A stretch of 58,944 nt of DNA from a bacterium. GTDB taxonomy: Bacteria > Electryoneota > Electryoneia > Electryoneales > Electryoneaceae. The stretch is from NCBI GenBank assembly GCA_020444265.1, contig JAHLLH010000008.1:1-58944 (forward strand), read 5' to 3'. Below, in pieces: positions 25,286 to 33,329 of this stretch. Each line of letters begins with the position of its first letter. Position 1 is the stretch's first letter. The notes beneath the pieces were generated by a model. That model was not told the DNA's origin. It searched no databases and was given only the letters and a program-made list of their open reading frames with translations. A program made the translations under genes and the position numbers.

Positions 25286-25942
25286 CTAGTCGTTTCGTGG
25301 ATCCGCATTCATTTTTGCCAGAAGCAACGAGACCTGTTTTCTGGTTAACACTCGGTAGTGCGGCTGATAGTTTTGCTGGTAAGTATCCGAATGGTGGATG
25401 GCGGGCCATTCGTTCGCTTTTAAGAGTTCGGTGAGTTCGTCAAATCGCGCCAAATCGAGTCCGTGCAGAGAGTAGTTGGCAACAGAAAGCCGTAACTCAT
25501 CCCAGACCTTCGGTAGCCGGGCTGGGTCGGGTTGAGACTTCGCCGACTCGATCTGCGCGTGCGCCAGTGCCTCGATTGATCCTCCTGCCGCGATGTAGGG
25601 AGCGAGGTAGAGACGGCTGTAGTGTGGACCAATCTCTTCCACCATCCGGTCCGACTGCGTGGAATCCACCGTCATCCCCTCTACTTCTTTACGCAACCAC
25701 GTCTCCACAGGACCATAGGACATGCCATAGTGCCCCGGCCCGCGTGTCGCCTGGAAGAGTAGTTTGTAGGCATCCTCCTCGTTCATCATGGGGTATCGAT
25801 CCATTTGCTCACGAACCAAATCGAGGTAGGGGGTGAGATCCTGTGTGGTTGGTGGATCAGATTCAGCAGTCGCCGGACGGGGTGTCAGGCCGAGAGAAAG
25901 AACGAATAACAGGGCCCCCACCCGAACGAATCGACCGATCAC
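25286..25942 (-). CDS. Exported protein of unknown function coupled to the PorV-like gene
   Basis: 218 residues starting with GTG that overlaps the stop of the PorV-like gene (GTGA), so it is translationally coupled. A signal peptide is present (VRVGALLFVLSLGLTPRPATA). The mature protein is mainly helical with Tyr- and Arg-rich patterns, for example EEDAYKLLFQATRGPGHYGM and PHYSRLYLAPYIAAGGS. I have seen similar hypothetical proteins in Bacteroidetes-like genomes but cannot name a family or function. Periplasmic location is inferred. Its partner suggests an envelope role. Confidence 0.75.
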   Translation of the reverse strand: MIGRFVRVGALLFVLSLGLTPRPATAESDPPTTQDLTPYLDLVREQMDRYPMMNEEDAYKLLFQATRGPGHYGMSYGPVETWLRKEVEGMTVDSTQSDRMVEEIGPHYSRLYLAPYIAAGGSIEALAHAQIESAKSQPDPARLPKVWDELRLSVANYSLHGLDLARFDELTELLKANEWPAIHHSDTYQQNYQPHYRVLTRKQVSLLLAKMNADPRND

Positions 25943-26910
25943 CGCACCGCACCCCAGTGGTAGCCGACGCTGATACGGTGGGTTGCGCCGAGGTCATCGT
26001 GCCCGACAAACGCGTAGTCGAGGCCGATGGGCCCAATGGCGAGTCCTGCACCGTAGCTCAGACGGTCATCATCCATACCGCCGCGCAGCGAAACGATGTT
26101 CCGAATCGTCCACTCGAGCCCGACATGGGGGATGAAGGCATTCTCGGTGCCGAGGGCTTCGCTGCGGAATTCTGCTTCGACCACAGGGGTTGCAATCGCA
26201 TTGAACCGTTCGACCGGGAACGAGAATGCGGCACCAGCACGCAGGGTCGGCTTGATAGCCTCCTGACGACCACCTTCCCAGGTCAGCAGGGTGGTGATCG
26301 CGTCACGCAACTGTGCACCCAGGACCAACCCGCCGAATCGTTTCGTATATCCGAGGTCGAAACCAAGCCCGAAACCATCTGTGGTGTCGAGCCGTTTGTA
26401 GAGCAGCTTCGCCGCGCCGCCGATTGTGCCGTAGGGACGGTCCTGGCTGTAGGCGAGCAGGAAGGCATATTCGGAAGCGCTCGTCCAGTTGGCGACGTAG
26501 GGACGGTTTTGTGGGTTAATGCCGCTGCTGCGGTCACGGAGTGCGGTCACCGGGATGTCATCGACTCCCTGACGAACCAGCCCGAAGCCGATGGCGTGGT
26601 CCCCGTTGTTCCGTGCCCAAGCGGCATGATCCACTTTGACAGCGGACTCAAAACGGTCCGCGTGCATCAATGATACACCCTGCCCCGCGAGAAAGCCGAT
26701 GCGCGATGGATTTCCCAACACAGCGGAGGGACCGTCCGAAATGGCGACTCCCGCTCCGCCCAGTGCGAGCAGGCGTGCGTTGGATTGGCCGGTGATGAAA
26801 TCTCCGGCATACTTGGCATCCCAGTCAAATTCGGCGTACGACGGCAGCGCCAGGCTCAGCAACGCGAAGCCGGCGACAAGAGTGATTATGCGGCGGTGCA
26901 GTGTCATCAT
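25939..26910 (-). CDS. PorV/PorQ-like (UPF0164) outer-membrane barrel protein
   Basis: 323 residues with a signal peptide (ITLVAGFALLSLALPSYA). The N-terminal signature SNARLLALGGAGVAISDGPS, then AVLGNPSRIGF, is the hallmark of the UPF0164/PorV family (G-G-A-x-x-A, x-NPA-like turn). The remainder is a 14-strand-type barrel with Gly/aromatic periodicity. In Bacteroidetes, PorV/PorQ proteins shuttle or anchor type IX secretion cargo, which fits the sorting-domain proteins at 19.2 and 42.8 kb. Start ATG-ATG with GGGAG just before. The function here is inferred from the family. Confidence 0.85.
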   Translation of the reverse strand: MMTLHRRIITLVAGFALLSLALPSYAEFDWDAKYAGDFITGQSNARLLALGGAGVAISDGPSAVLGNPSRIGFLAGQGVSLMHADRFESAVKVDHAAWARNNGDHAIGFGLVRQGVDDIPVTALRDRSSGINPQNRPYVANWTSASEYAFLLAYSQDRPYGTIGGAAKLLYKRLDTTDGFGLGFDLGYTKRFGGLVLGAQLRDAITTLLTWEGGRQEAIKPTLRAGAAFSFPVERFNAIATPVVEAEFRSEALGTENAFIPHVGLEWTIRNIVSLRGGMDDDRLSYGAGLAIGPIGLDYAFVGHDDLGATHRISVGYHWGAVR

Positions 26911-26960
26911 TCTACTCCCTTCACACGAGGGTCATGCGAGCCACGGTGTGCCGCGCCGAG

Positions 26961-27090
26961 ACAGTTCACCCTTTTCGGGGTCGGGTGACAAGGTCCGGTA
27001 CGGTGGGCACCGACGGGGATAGGCCCGTCTCCATTAACCATCAACCGTGAACAAAGGACCGTCTTCCGCTCTCCGAAAAGGGTGAACTGT
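26961..27090. ncRNA. Stable nested structure, possible structured RNA or mobile palindrome
   Basis: ACAGTTCACCCTTTTCGG (26961-26978) pairs perfectly with its complement at 27073-27090. Inside are further nested pairs: GGTCC/GGACC (26992-26996 with 27056-27060), ACGGT/ACCGT (27000-27004 with 27044-27048) and GACGGG/CCCGTC (27012-27017 with 27024-27029). Two internal loops of 12-13 nt face each other. The overall shape (closing stem, bubble, apical stem) recalls 6S RNA but the length is short and I see no consensus. It lies upstream of the PorV-like gene on the minus strand, so it could be a 5' leader, or it could be a transposon-like palindrome. Confidence 0.45.
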
Positions 27091-27165
27091 TATCTCAGTA
27101 TAGCATACTGGCAGGGGATACGTCAAGTTCCCACCCCCGATTCTGGTCCAGCCAGCGAGCTTCCA

Positions 27166-28629
27166 CTACTTCACTTTGAACCCGTTGAAATGATAAAAGA
27201 CATGGAAGACCTTGTCCGGTGCTTCCGGCTGGGCGGCCATGCCAAGGATGAACTGGACATCGGCATCATCGTCGCTCACCTCCAGCGATGAACGCATCAG
27301 CAAATAGATCCAGTTGATGCCGGCCGTCTCCTCGACTTTCCACGCCAAAGGTGCCCAACCACCCATTGCCGCAGGGAGTTTGGGCAGCAAATCGAGATCG
27401 TTGGCACGTTCCTCGGGACCAAACTCCTCGAGGTCGTAGTGGCGGAACATCACCGCTTCGATGCTGTCTGCGGACTCGCTGCCAATGGCGTGCGCCATCT
27501 CGAGGATGGCTTCCTCCAAGGGGTGCTCGGCCTCGTCCCATCGGTCGATGTGGTAGTAAACATCCTTCTTCTTCGACCCGGAGAAATCGACCTCGGCGGC
27601 TTGCATGGCCAGAGTGGAGGCGAGGGTCAGGATGTCGTCCATAGGTTCGACGTTCTTGTTGATGAAGAGGGCGACAATCAGTTCACTCGGACGATCGATC
27701 AGGATTCGGTTGCTGTAGCCGGGCAAGTGCGCCGCGACGGAGAGCTGGTCTTCGCCGCCTTCTTCGTAGCCGAAATCATTGAACAGCAGATCCAGGTGCT
27801 CTTCGTCGAGAATGTCTCCCGCCATCAGCAGATCGATGAAACGGCAGACATCATCCAGCGAAGCGACATAGCCGCCAGACGTGTATCGGGTCCGCAGATC
27901 GATTTTGATGGTGGGGAAGCTGCCATCCATCTCGAAACCGGGGAAAGGTTTGTGACGTGCGTAGCCGAGGGTTTCAAGGCCGTACGGCTGTGCGATCAGG
28001 CTGTCGAGCAACTCTGTGATGGTCTGCCCGGTCGCCGCTTCCATCGCTCCACCCAGCAGCCAGTAGCCGAGGTTGCTGTACTTCGAGTCGCCGCCGGGTA
28101 CGGTTTCCGGGGTGATGGACAATCCATCCAGCCAGGGGCCGACATAGCCTTCTGCATTCCATTCGGCCGCCGATTCTTCCGAGCTGCCGTTGATTTCGCG
28201 TGGCAATCCTGCACGATGGGTGACCAGGTGACGGATGGTGATCGAGTCGAGACCAGTTGAGGCAAGCGAGGGACGGACATCCAGCAATCGTGCATCAAGG
28301 TCCAGCAGGCCTGCCTGATCGAGCTGCAACACCATCGTCATGGTGAAGAGCTTGCTGACCGAGGCGAGAGCAACGGGTGTACTTGTGCCGGGGGTTCGAT
28401 CCGGGTTGGTCCCGAAACGGGTTGAACTGGTGTAGGCGAGGGTGTCCGTTCCGACCCGGACGAACGCCGTACCCTGCCAGGTTCCTTTGTCTGCAGCTTG
28501 TTTGAGTGTCGCCTGCACACGGCTCGCAGGGTCCTGGCAGCCTGTGAAAACCAGAGCGATGAAGAAGAGGATCAGGAATGCGATGTATCGGTGGGCTACC
28601 GTGCTCCGCATCTCTGAATGGGGGGACAT
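27166..28629 (-). CDS. Serine hydrolase lipoprotein (beta-lactamase/D,D-peptidase family)
   Basis: 487 residues; ATG at 28629 has AAGGAG at ideal spacing. A lipoprotein signal peptide ends at C31 (ALVFTGC). The class C beta-lactamase-like domain has S90-x-x-K93 (ASVSKLFT), Y184-x-N186 (SKYSNLGYW) and a later glycine motif (RYTSGGYVAS). The C-terminal about 150 residues are an additional domain. Members are esterases, D,D-peptidases or dipeptidases; a real beta-lactamase is unlikely. The protein should be lipid-anchored in the envelope. It is convergent to nothing close; its 3' end lies about 75 bp from the structured element. Confidence 0.9.
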   Translation of the reverse strand: MSPHSEMRSTVAHRYIAFLILFFIALVFTGCQDPASRVQATLKQAADKGTWQGTAFVRVGTDTLAYTSSTRFGTNPDRTPGTSTPVALASVSKLFTMTMVLQLDQAGLLDLDARLLDVRPSLASTGLDSITIRHLVTHRAGLPREINGSSEESAAEWNAEGYVGPWLDGLSITPETVPGGDSKYSNLGYWLLGGAMEAATGQTITELLDSLIAQPYGLETLGYARHKPFPGFEMDGSFPTIKIDLRTRYTSGGYVASLDDVCRFIDLLMAGDILDEEHLDLLFNDFGYEEGGEDQLSVAAHLPGYSNRILIDRPSELIVALFINKNVEPMDDILTLASTLAMQAAEVDFSGSKKKDVYYHIDRWDEAEHPLEEAILEMAHAIGSESADSIEAVMFRHYDLEEFGPEERANDLDLLPKLPAAMGGWAPLAWKVEETAGINWIYLLMRSSLEVSDDDADVQFILGMAAQPEAPDKVFHVFYHFNGFKVK

Positions 28630-28741
28630 CCAAACTCCTTTCTATGAGTGTCACCCGACGGTGACTGGTACGCGTTCTATGATGTACGACGAAGGTATCC
28701 AATTCGACAAGGGTTTGTAGCGGGAGAATGGTGGACACTCG

Positions 28742-28793
28742 GAGTGTACCTGTCACCATCTGCGGCACGTTCGATTTGGTGACAGGTACACTC
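28742..28793. repeat. Inverted repeat with GTGACA core
   Basis: GAGTGTACCTGTCACC (28742-28757) pairs with GGTGACAGGTACACTC (28778-28793) across a 20-nt centre. It lies between the serine hydrolase start and the end of the first permease gene, with GTGTACC again at 28860. It probably belongs to the GTGAC-ended repeat set at 3000, 19144 and 56670. Confidence 0.7.
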
Positions 28794-28880
28794 TGGGATT
28801 GTACTGCATCGGTTGAGCAGGATGATCTCGCAGATTGCGACCGAATTTCTCTCACATGATGTGTACCAGTCACCCACGGG

Positions 28881-30101
28881 TTACTCATACCGCAAGCTGA
28901 CAATAGGATCCATGCGGCTCGCTTTCCAAGCAGGCCAGGTTCCGAAAACCAGGCCGATAAAGCTGCAGAAGAGGATACCGACCATCACACTCCACGCCGG
29001 TACCGCGACTGGTAAGTCGGCTGCCTTGCCTAGCAGGAAGGCGCCTGCAACTCCTACCACTACGCCAATGAACGCACCGATTTCTGTCAGGATGACCGCT
29101 TCAACGAGGAACTGACTCATGATCGAACGCCGTCTTGCGCCGAGTGCTTTACGCACCCCGATTTCACGGGTTCGTTCGGTCACCGAGACCAGCATGATGT
29201 TCATAATCCCCACACCAGCGACAATCAGGGCGATGGAAGCGATCCCAAAGGCGGCGATTCGGATCCACTTGGTCATGTCATTGAAGCTGTCCACGAGCTG
29301 GTTCGAATGGAAGATACCGAAATTGTTCTTTTCACCCGGTTTTACGTTCCGTGCGCCACGCAATGCAGCAACCGTCTGGTCAATGCAATCCTGGATTTTC
29401 GAAGGGTCGCTGGTCTGCACGGTGATAAACCAGCTTCGGCGATCGCCCCACCAGCGGGTAAAGGTGGTGATGGGCACGACACAGTGGTAGTCGGAATTGT
29501 CGTTGAACATGCTGCCACGTCCCTCGAACACACCGACCACTTGTGCACGGTTACCATTGATGGTCACATATTCCCCGACTGGATTTCGGAAGGGGAAGAG
29601 TTTGTTGGCGACACCTTGCGCGAGTACGACCACGGGTCTCGCAAAATGAACATCCTGGTCGGTGAGAAATCGTCCCCGTTCGACCATGTAGCCGTTGTTT
29701 GGAGCGAAGCCGGGAACTCCACCAGCGACGACGATATTCGGGTTGGTTGCCTCGTCCTTGTACTTGACCGTGATGACATATTTCCACACCTCCGGTGCCA
29801 CAATCTGGGCGAGGGGGACATTTTCCTCAATGGCACGGACTTCACGCATCCCGATCTTAGGCGGCGATTCCCGTCGCCAGTGGTTGCCATTGAAATCCCG
29901 CTCAAACTGCTGCACCTGGAAAACGCCAGCGGAGAGGATCGACATCTCCTTTTCGACCATCTGTTGCAGGCCGCGGATCACCGACATCGTAGCGATGATG
30001 GTCATGACGCCGATGATCACCCCGAGCAGGGTGAGTGAGCTGCGAAGCTTTTGCGAGACAATGCTGTCCAGCGCAATGCGGAAGGATTCTATGAGGTTCA
30101 T
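28881..30101 (-). CDS. MacB-type ABC transporter permease, type A (copy 2)
   Basis: 406 residues with the MacB/LolC layout: an N-terminal membrane helix (LRSSLTLLGVIIGVMTIIATM), a large periplasmic MacB core domain, and three C-terminal FtsX helices starting FGIASIALIVAGVGIMNIML, with ERTREIGVRKALGA before helix 3. No ATPase domain. It is more similar to the permease at 31880 (same start MN-ES-R and the same C-terminal box) than to its direct neighbour at 30282. Together with that neighbour it forms the second A/B pair. It is the last gene of the export operon on the minus strand. Confidence 0.93.
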   Translation of the reverse strand: MNLIESFRIALDSIVSQKLRSSLTLLGVIIGVMTIIATMSVIRGLQQMVEKEMSILSAGVFQVQQFERDFNGNHWRRESPPKIGMREVRAIEENVPLAQIVAPEVWKYVITVKYKDEATNPNIVVAGGVPGFAPNNGYMVERGRFLTDQDVHFARPVVVLAQGVANKLFPFRNPVGEYVTINGNRAQVVGVFEGRGSMFNDNSDYHCVVPITTFTRWWGDRRSWFITVQTSDPSKIQDCIDQTVAALRGARNVKPGEKNNFGIFHSNQLVDSFNDMTKWIRIAAFGIASIALIVAGVGIMNIMLVSVTERTREIGVRKALGARRRSIMSQFLVEAVILTEIGAFIGVVVGVAGAFLLGKAADLPVAVPAWSVMVGILFCSFIGLVFGTWPAWKASRMDPIVSLRYE

Positions 30102-30134
30102 GGCGTACTCACCTTACCGGTTGTGTCTTTTTGT

Positions 30135-30188
30135 TGCGTCCGGTCTCCGGACCTGACGCATCTTTCGCTCAGGTCGGGAGACCGGACA
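30135..30188. repeat. Bipartite palindromic repeat (BIME-like unit 2)
   Basis: TGCGTCCGGTC/GACCTGACGCA (30135-30160, one mismatch), spacer, then CAGGTC-GGGA-GACCGG (30170-30185). Between permease genes. Confidence 0.75.
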
Positions 30189-30205
30189 GAACAGTCCTAC
30201 ATCGT

Positions 30206-30262
30206 TGTGTCAGGTCCTCAGACCTGACACATGATTCCGTCAGATCTGAGGATGTGACGGAA
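30206..30262. repeat. Bipartite palindromic repeat (BIME-like unit 3)
   Basis: TGTGTCAGGTC/GACCTGACACA (30206-30231, perfect) followed by TTCCGTCAGATC/GATGTGACGGAA (30235-30262, one mismatch). Variable outer bases are complementary within each hairpin. Confidence 0.85.
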
Positions 30263-30281
30263 CACTCGTTCTGGAACATCT

Positions 30282-31508
30282 TTACTCCGACCTGAGCGCG
30301 ACGATAGGATCCAACCGACTCGCTTTTGCGGCCGGGAAAATCCCGAATAACAAGCCGACGGTGGCCGAAAAACCGACCGCCGCGAGTGCAAGCCAGAGTG
30401 GTAGAGAAACCGGCAACTGCGATTTGATCGCGGCACCCGCAGCGGCGGCCAGTCCAAGTCCCAGCAGCCCCCCGGCACTGCAAATCAGCATCGCTTCGAC
30501 CAGGAATTGCCACAAGATGTCTGTCGTCTTGGCACCGACTGCCTTGCGCATCCCGATCTCCCAAGTACGTTCGGTGACCGAAACGAGCATGATGTTCATG
30601 ATCCCCACTCCACCAACCAGCAGGGCAATGCCGCCAATGATCAGCCCGGCTGCGTAAATGCCAGACGTCATCCGTTTGTAGAACGACTCGAGCATCTCCT
30701 GGCGATTGATGACAAAATTGTCTTCTTCGAGGGGTTTCAGCTCACGGGCTCGCCGCATCAGGTAGTGCATTTCATCCTCGAGATCATCCACCGACACTCC
30801 TTCGGCTGCCTTCGCAACGATTTGGACACCACGACGGTGACCGTACACCTTTTCGAAGGTCGAGAGGGGGATGACGACACGTTTGTCCATTGTCTCGCCG
30901 AAGGATTCTCCCTGTTCGGTGAGGATGCCTACGACACGGAAACGGTTGTTGCCGATGCGGATATCCCGTCCCATCGGGTTGACCGAACGGAAGAGATCGT
31001 CCCGAAGGTCCGATCCAATCACACAGACTTGGCGAGCGGCGCGTTCGTCTGTGTGGCTGAAGAAACGGCCTACGTCCAGATCAAAGCCGGAGGCATCGAG
31101 ATACTCTGGCGTTGCGCCGTTGATGCGCACTCGTTCGAGGCGCTCATCACGGTACCCGACCGTGCGACGGGTCCCGGCACCAGCGGCAACAGCGTAGGCA
31201 TCCTGGCTGTGGTCACGCAGGTACTCGTAGTTCGCTGCGGTCACTTCTGGACGATTGATGTACTTCCACCAGGAACCGTCCGTAATGATCCACGGCCACC
31301 GTTCGATGTAAATGGTATTGGACCCGAGGATGGAAAGCTGGCTGGTGAACGAGGTGTTCAACCCCTGGATAATCATCAGCATCACGGTAACCGTGAGCAC
31401 ACCGATGACAATACCCAGGGTCGTCAGCAATGACCGGGTCTTGTTGGCGATCAGGGCGCGGAACGCAATGTTCAGCCCTTCTCGCAGAGTTGTCGTTGTA
31501 AACGCCAT
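30282..31508 (-). CDS. MacB-type ABC transporter permease, type B (copy 2)
   Basis: 408 residues. The N-terminal helix reads RSLLTTLGIVIGVLTVTVML, the core periplasmic domain follows, and the C-terminal FtsX part has AAGLIIGGIALLVGGVGIMN and ERTWEIGMRKAVGAKTTDIL. It resembles the permease at 33330 (ERTWEIGMRKAIGAKTSHIL) far more than the adjacent type A permeases (ERTREIGVRKALGA). Start ATG at 31508 has only a weak ribosome binding site. It likely pairs with the type A permease at 28881 as a heterodimer. The 3' end is followed by two bipartite repeats. Confidence 0.92.
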   Translation of the reverse strand: MAFTTTTLREGLNIAFRALIANKTRSLLTTLGIVIGVLTVTVMLMIIQGLNTSFTSQLSILGSNTIYIERWPWIITDGSWWKYINRPEVTAANYEYLRDHSQDAYAVAAGAGTRRTVGYRDERLERVRINGATPEYLDASGFDLDVGRFFSHTDERAARQVCVIGSDLRDDLFRSVNPMGRDIRIGNNRFRVVGILTEQGESFGETMDKRVVIPLSTFEKVYGHRRGVQIVAKAAEGVSVDDLEDEMHYLMRRARELKPLEEDNFVINRQEMLESFYKRMTSGIYAAGLIIGGIALLVGGVGIMNIMLVSVTERTWEIGMRKAVGAKTTDILWQFLVEAMLICSAGGLLGLGLAAAAGAAIKSQLPVSLPLWLALAAVGFSATVGLLFGIFPAAKASRLDPIVALRSE

Positions 31509-31648
31509 ACTGGGCTCGCGCAGGAGTTCCGGCTCCTTCTATGCGCACCTGGACCGCGATCCACACAATTGGATCTCGTCCAACAGCCCCAATCCCTATG
31601 GAGGTGAGACACTCTCACCGGATAATAGGTTACAGCTGAATCGACTGG

Positions 31649-31752
31649 CCCGACACTTTCGTGTCGGGTTTCTTCGGTGCGAAGATTGCTTCGCGTATTG
31701 CGGTTACCCAGAACGCGGTCATGGACCGCGTATACACGGGCAAGATGCCCGT
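31649..31752. repeat. String of four short hairpins between permease genes
   Basis: CCCGACAC/GTGTCGGG (31649-31668; third copy of the hairpin at 2812 and 3192), CGAAG/CTTCG (31680-31693), GCGGTC/GACCGC (31715-31729) and ACGGGC/GCCCGT (31736-31752). This fills most of the 370-bp gap between permease genes together with the bipartite unit at 31820. Confidence 0.75.
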
Positions 31753-31819
31753 ACTACAGGGTGGCCAGTGATTTTTGTCCTGGGTTTCAGTGTCCATTCG
31801 TACTGTACATCTTTCATGT

Positions 31820-31875
31820 TTCGTCGGGTCTCCTGACCCGACGAATATTCGGTCAGGTCGGGAGACCTGACCGAA
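31820..31875. repeat. Bipartite palindromic repeat (BIME-like unit 4)
   Basis: TTCGTCGGGTC/GACCCGACGAA (31820-31845), TATTC-like spacer, TTCGGTCAGGTC/GACCTGACCGAA (31848-31875). Both hairpins perfect; loops TCCT and GGGA mark opposite orientation. Confidence 0.9.
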
Positions 31876-31879
31876 CAAC

Positions 31880-33106
31880 TTACTCGTATCTCAGCGCTTC
31901 GATCGGATCCAAGCGGCTTGCTCTCCATGCAGGCCAGGTTCCGAAACCTAAGCCAATGGCGGAGGAGAAGAGGATGCCGACGATCACACTCCAAAGCGGC
32001 ACTGAAATCGGCAGGTTGGCCGCGCCACCGAGCAGGTAAGCGGACCCAATACCGACCCCGACCCCGATCAGCGCCCCGATTTCCGTCAGGATGACCGCTT
32101 CGACAAGGAACTGTGCCAGGATCGAAGTACGTTTCGCGCCGAGTGCTTTGCGGACTCCGATTTCACGGGTTCGTTCGGTGACCGACACCAGCATGATGTT
32201 CATGATGCCGACCCCGGCGACGATTAGCGCGATGGAGGCAATGCCAAAGGCGGCGATCTTGATCCATTTGGTCATCTCGTTGAAGCTGTTCACAAGCTGG
32301 TTCGAGTGCCAGATGGCGAAGTTGTTCTCGTCGCCCGGTTTCAGGCCGCGCGCGGCACGCATGGCGATGGTCGTCTGCTCGATCGCTTTGTCCATCTTGG
32401 TCGGGTCTTTCGCCTGGACCGTGATCGCGTAAGATCGTTCCTTTCCGAACCAGCGCTCGAAGGTGGTGATGGGGATCAACGCCACATGGTCCGCATTCTG
32501 GTTGAGCATGGACCCTTTTTCCTGCAGGACACCGATCACCTGGGCACGTTGCCCGTTGAGCGTCACGTGCTGCCCCACCGGGTCACGGTAGGGGAAGAGA
32601 CGTCTCGCGATGGCGGCGCCAATCACGACGACCGAGCGGGCGTATTGCAAATCCTGTTCGGTGAGGTTGCGTCCGTTCTCGATACTATGACCGTTGTTGG
32701 CAACAGTCGCGGTCACTCCACCGAAGAGAGTGTTGTTAGGTGGCGTGGCATCGTTCTTGTATTTAATCTGCACGCCCCATTTATGAATCTCCGGGGCGAC
32801 CATGCTGACCTGGGGTACATTCTGCTGGATGGCTCGGACCTCTTCCATGCCGATGTGGGGACGGTATTCCCGTTTCCTGCCGCCGACATGCATCCCGACC
32901 TGAACGTCATATCGCTGGACCTGGAAAACGCCTGTCGACAACTCGGACATCTCGTTTTCCATCATCTTGTTAAGGCCACGGATCACTGACATGGTGGCGA
33001 TGATGGTCATCACCCCGATGACCACACCGAGCAGGGTCAGCGAGGAACGAAGTTTGTTCCCCGCGATACTTGCCACCGACACCCTGTAGGATTCGAGCAT
33101 GTTCAT
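31880..33106 (-). CDS. MacB-type ABC transporter permease, type A (copy 1)
   Basis: 408 residues from the ATG at 33106, whose N-terminus MNMLESYRVSVASIAGNKLR aligns with MNLIESFRIALDSIVSQKLR of the type A permease at 28881; the longer reading from 33151 is not needed. Same MacB core and C-terminal FtsX helices (AAFGIASIALIVAGVGIMNI, ERTREIGVRKALGA). It is the A member of the first A/B pair. It ends just before a bipartite repeat. The periplasmic domain should contact the HlyD-type adaptor encoded upstream. Confidence 0.93.
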   Translation of the reverse strand: MNMLESYRVSVASIAGNKLRSSLTLLGVVIGVMTIIATMSVIRGLNKMMENEMSELSTGVFQVQRYDVQVGMHVGGRKREYRPHIGMEEVRAIQQNVPQVSMVAPEIHKWGVQIKYKNDATPPNNTLFGGVTATVANNGHSIENGRNLTEQDLQYARSVVVIGAAIARRLFPYRDPVGQHVTLNGQRAQVIGVLQEKGSMLNQNADHVALIPITTFERWFGKERSYAITVQAKDPTKMDKAIEQTTIAMRAARGLKPGDENNFAIWHSNQLVNSFNEMTKWIKIAAFGIASIALIVAGVGIMNIMLVSVTERTREIGVRKALGAKRTSILAQFLVEAVILTEIGALIGVGVGIGSAYLLGGAANLPISVPLWSVIVGILFSSAIGLGFGTWPAWRASRLDPIEALRYE

Positions 33107-33124
33107 CGAGCTGGTTCCCTTTGT

Positions 33125-33184
33125 TGCGTCAGACGCCCACGTCTGACGCAATTCCCGTTGTGTCAGATCCGTAGATCTGACACA
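33125..33184. repeat. Bipartite palindromic repeat (BIME-like unit 5)
   Basis: TGCGTCAGAC/GTCTGACGCA (33125-33150) and TGTGTCAGATC/GATCTGACACA (33159-33184), both perfect. The inner hexamer is CAGATC rather than CAGGTC in the second hairpin, changed on both arms. Confidence 0.88.
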
Positions 33185-33208
33185 GAATTCGCGCCATTGG
33201 CACGATCA

Positions 33209-33310
33209 TCTGTCAGGTCACCGCTGCGCTAAGGACCTGACAGAACAACAATTCTTCCGTCAGACTCAGGGGTCTGACGGAACAACAGTCAGGTCAGGAG
33301 ACCTGGCTGA
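33209..33310. repeat. Further palindromic repeats of the same family
   Basis: TCTGTCAGGTC/GACCTGACAGA with a 14-nt loop (33209-33244), then the bipartite unit TTCCGTCAGAC/GTCTGACGGAA (33255-33282) and CAGGTC-AGGA-GACCTG (about 33290-33305). They occupy the gap between two permease genes. Confidence 0.8.
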
Positions 33311-33329
33311 ACGGTTCTTCGGAACTCTT

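Noticed and set aside
26961-27090. SRP 4.5S RNA
   Set aside because: The stretch AAGGTCCGG suggested the SRP loop, but the required GGAAGGAAGCAGCC-type motif is missing.
27166-28629. Antibiotic resistance beta-lactamase
   Set aside because: S-x-x-K and Y-x-N motifs are shared by esterases and D,D-peptidases; the extra C-terminal domain and lipid anchor argue against a resistance enzyme.
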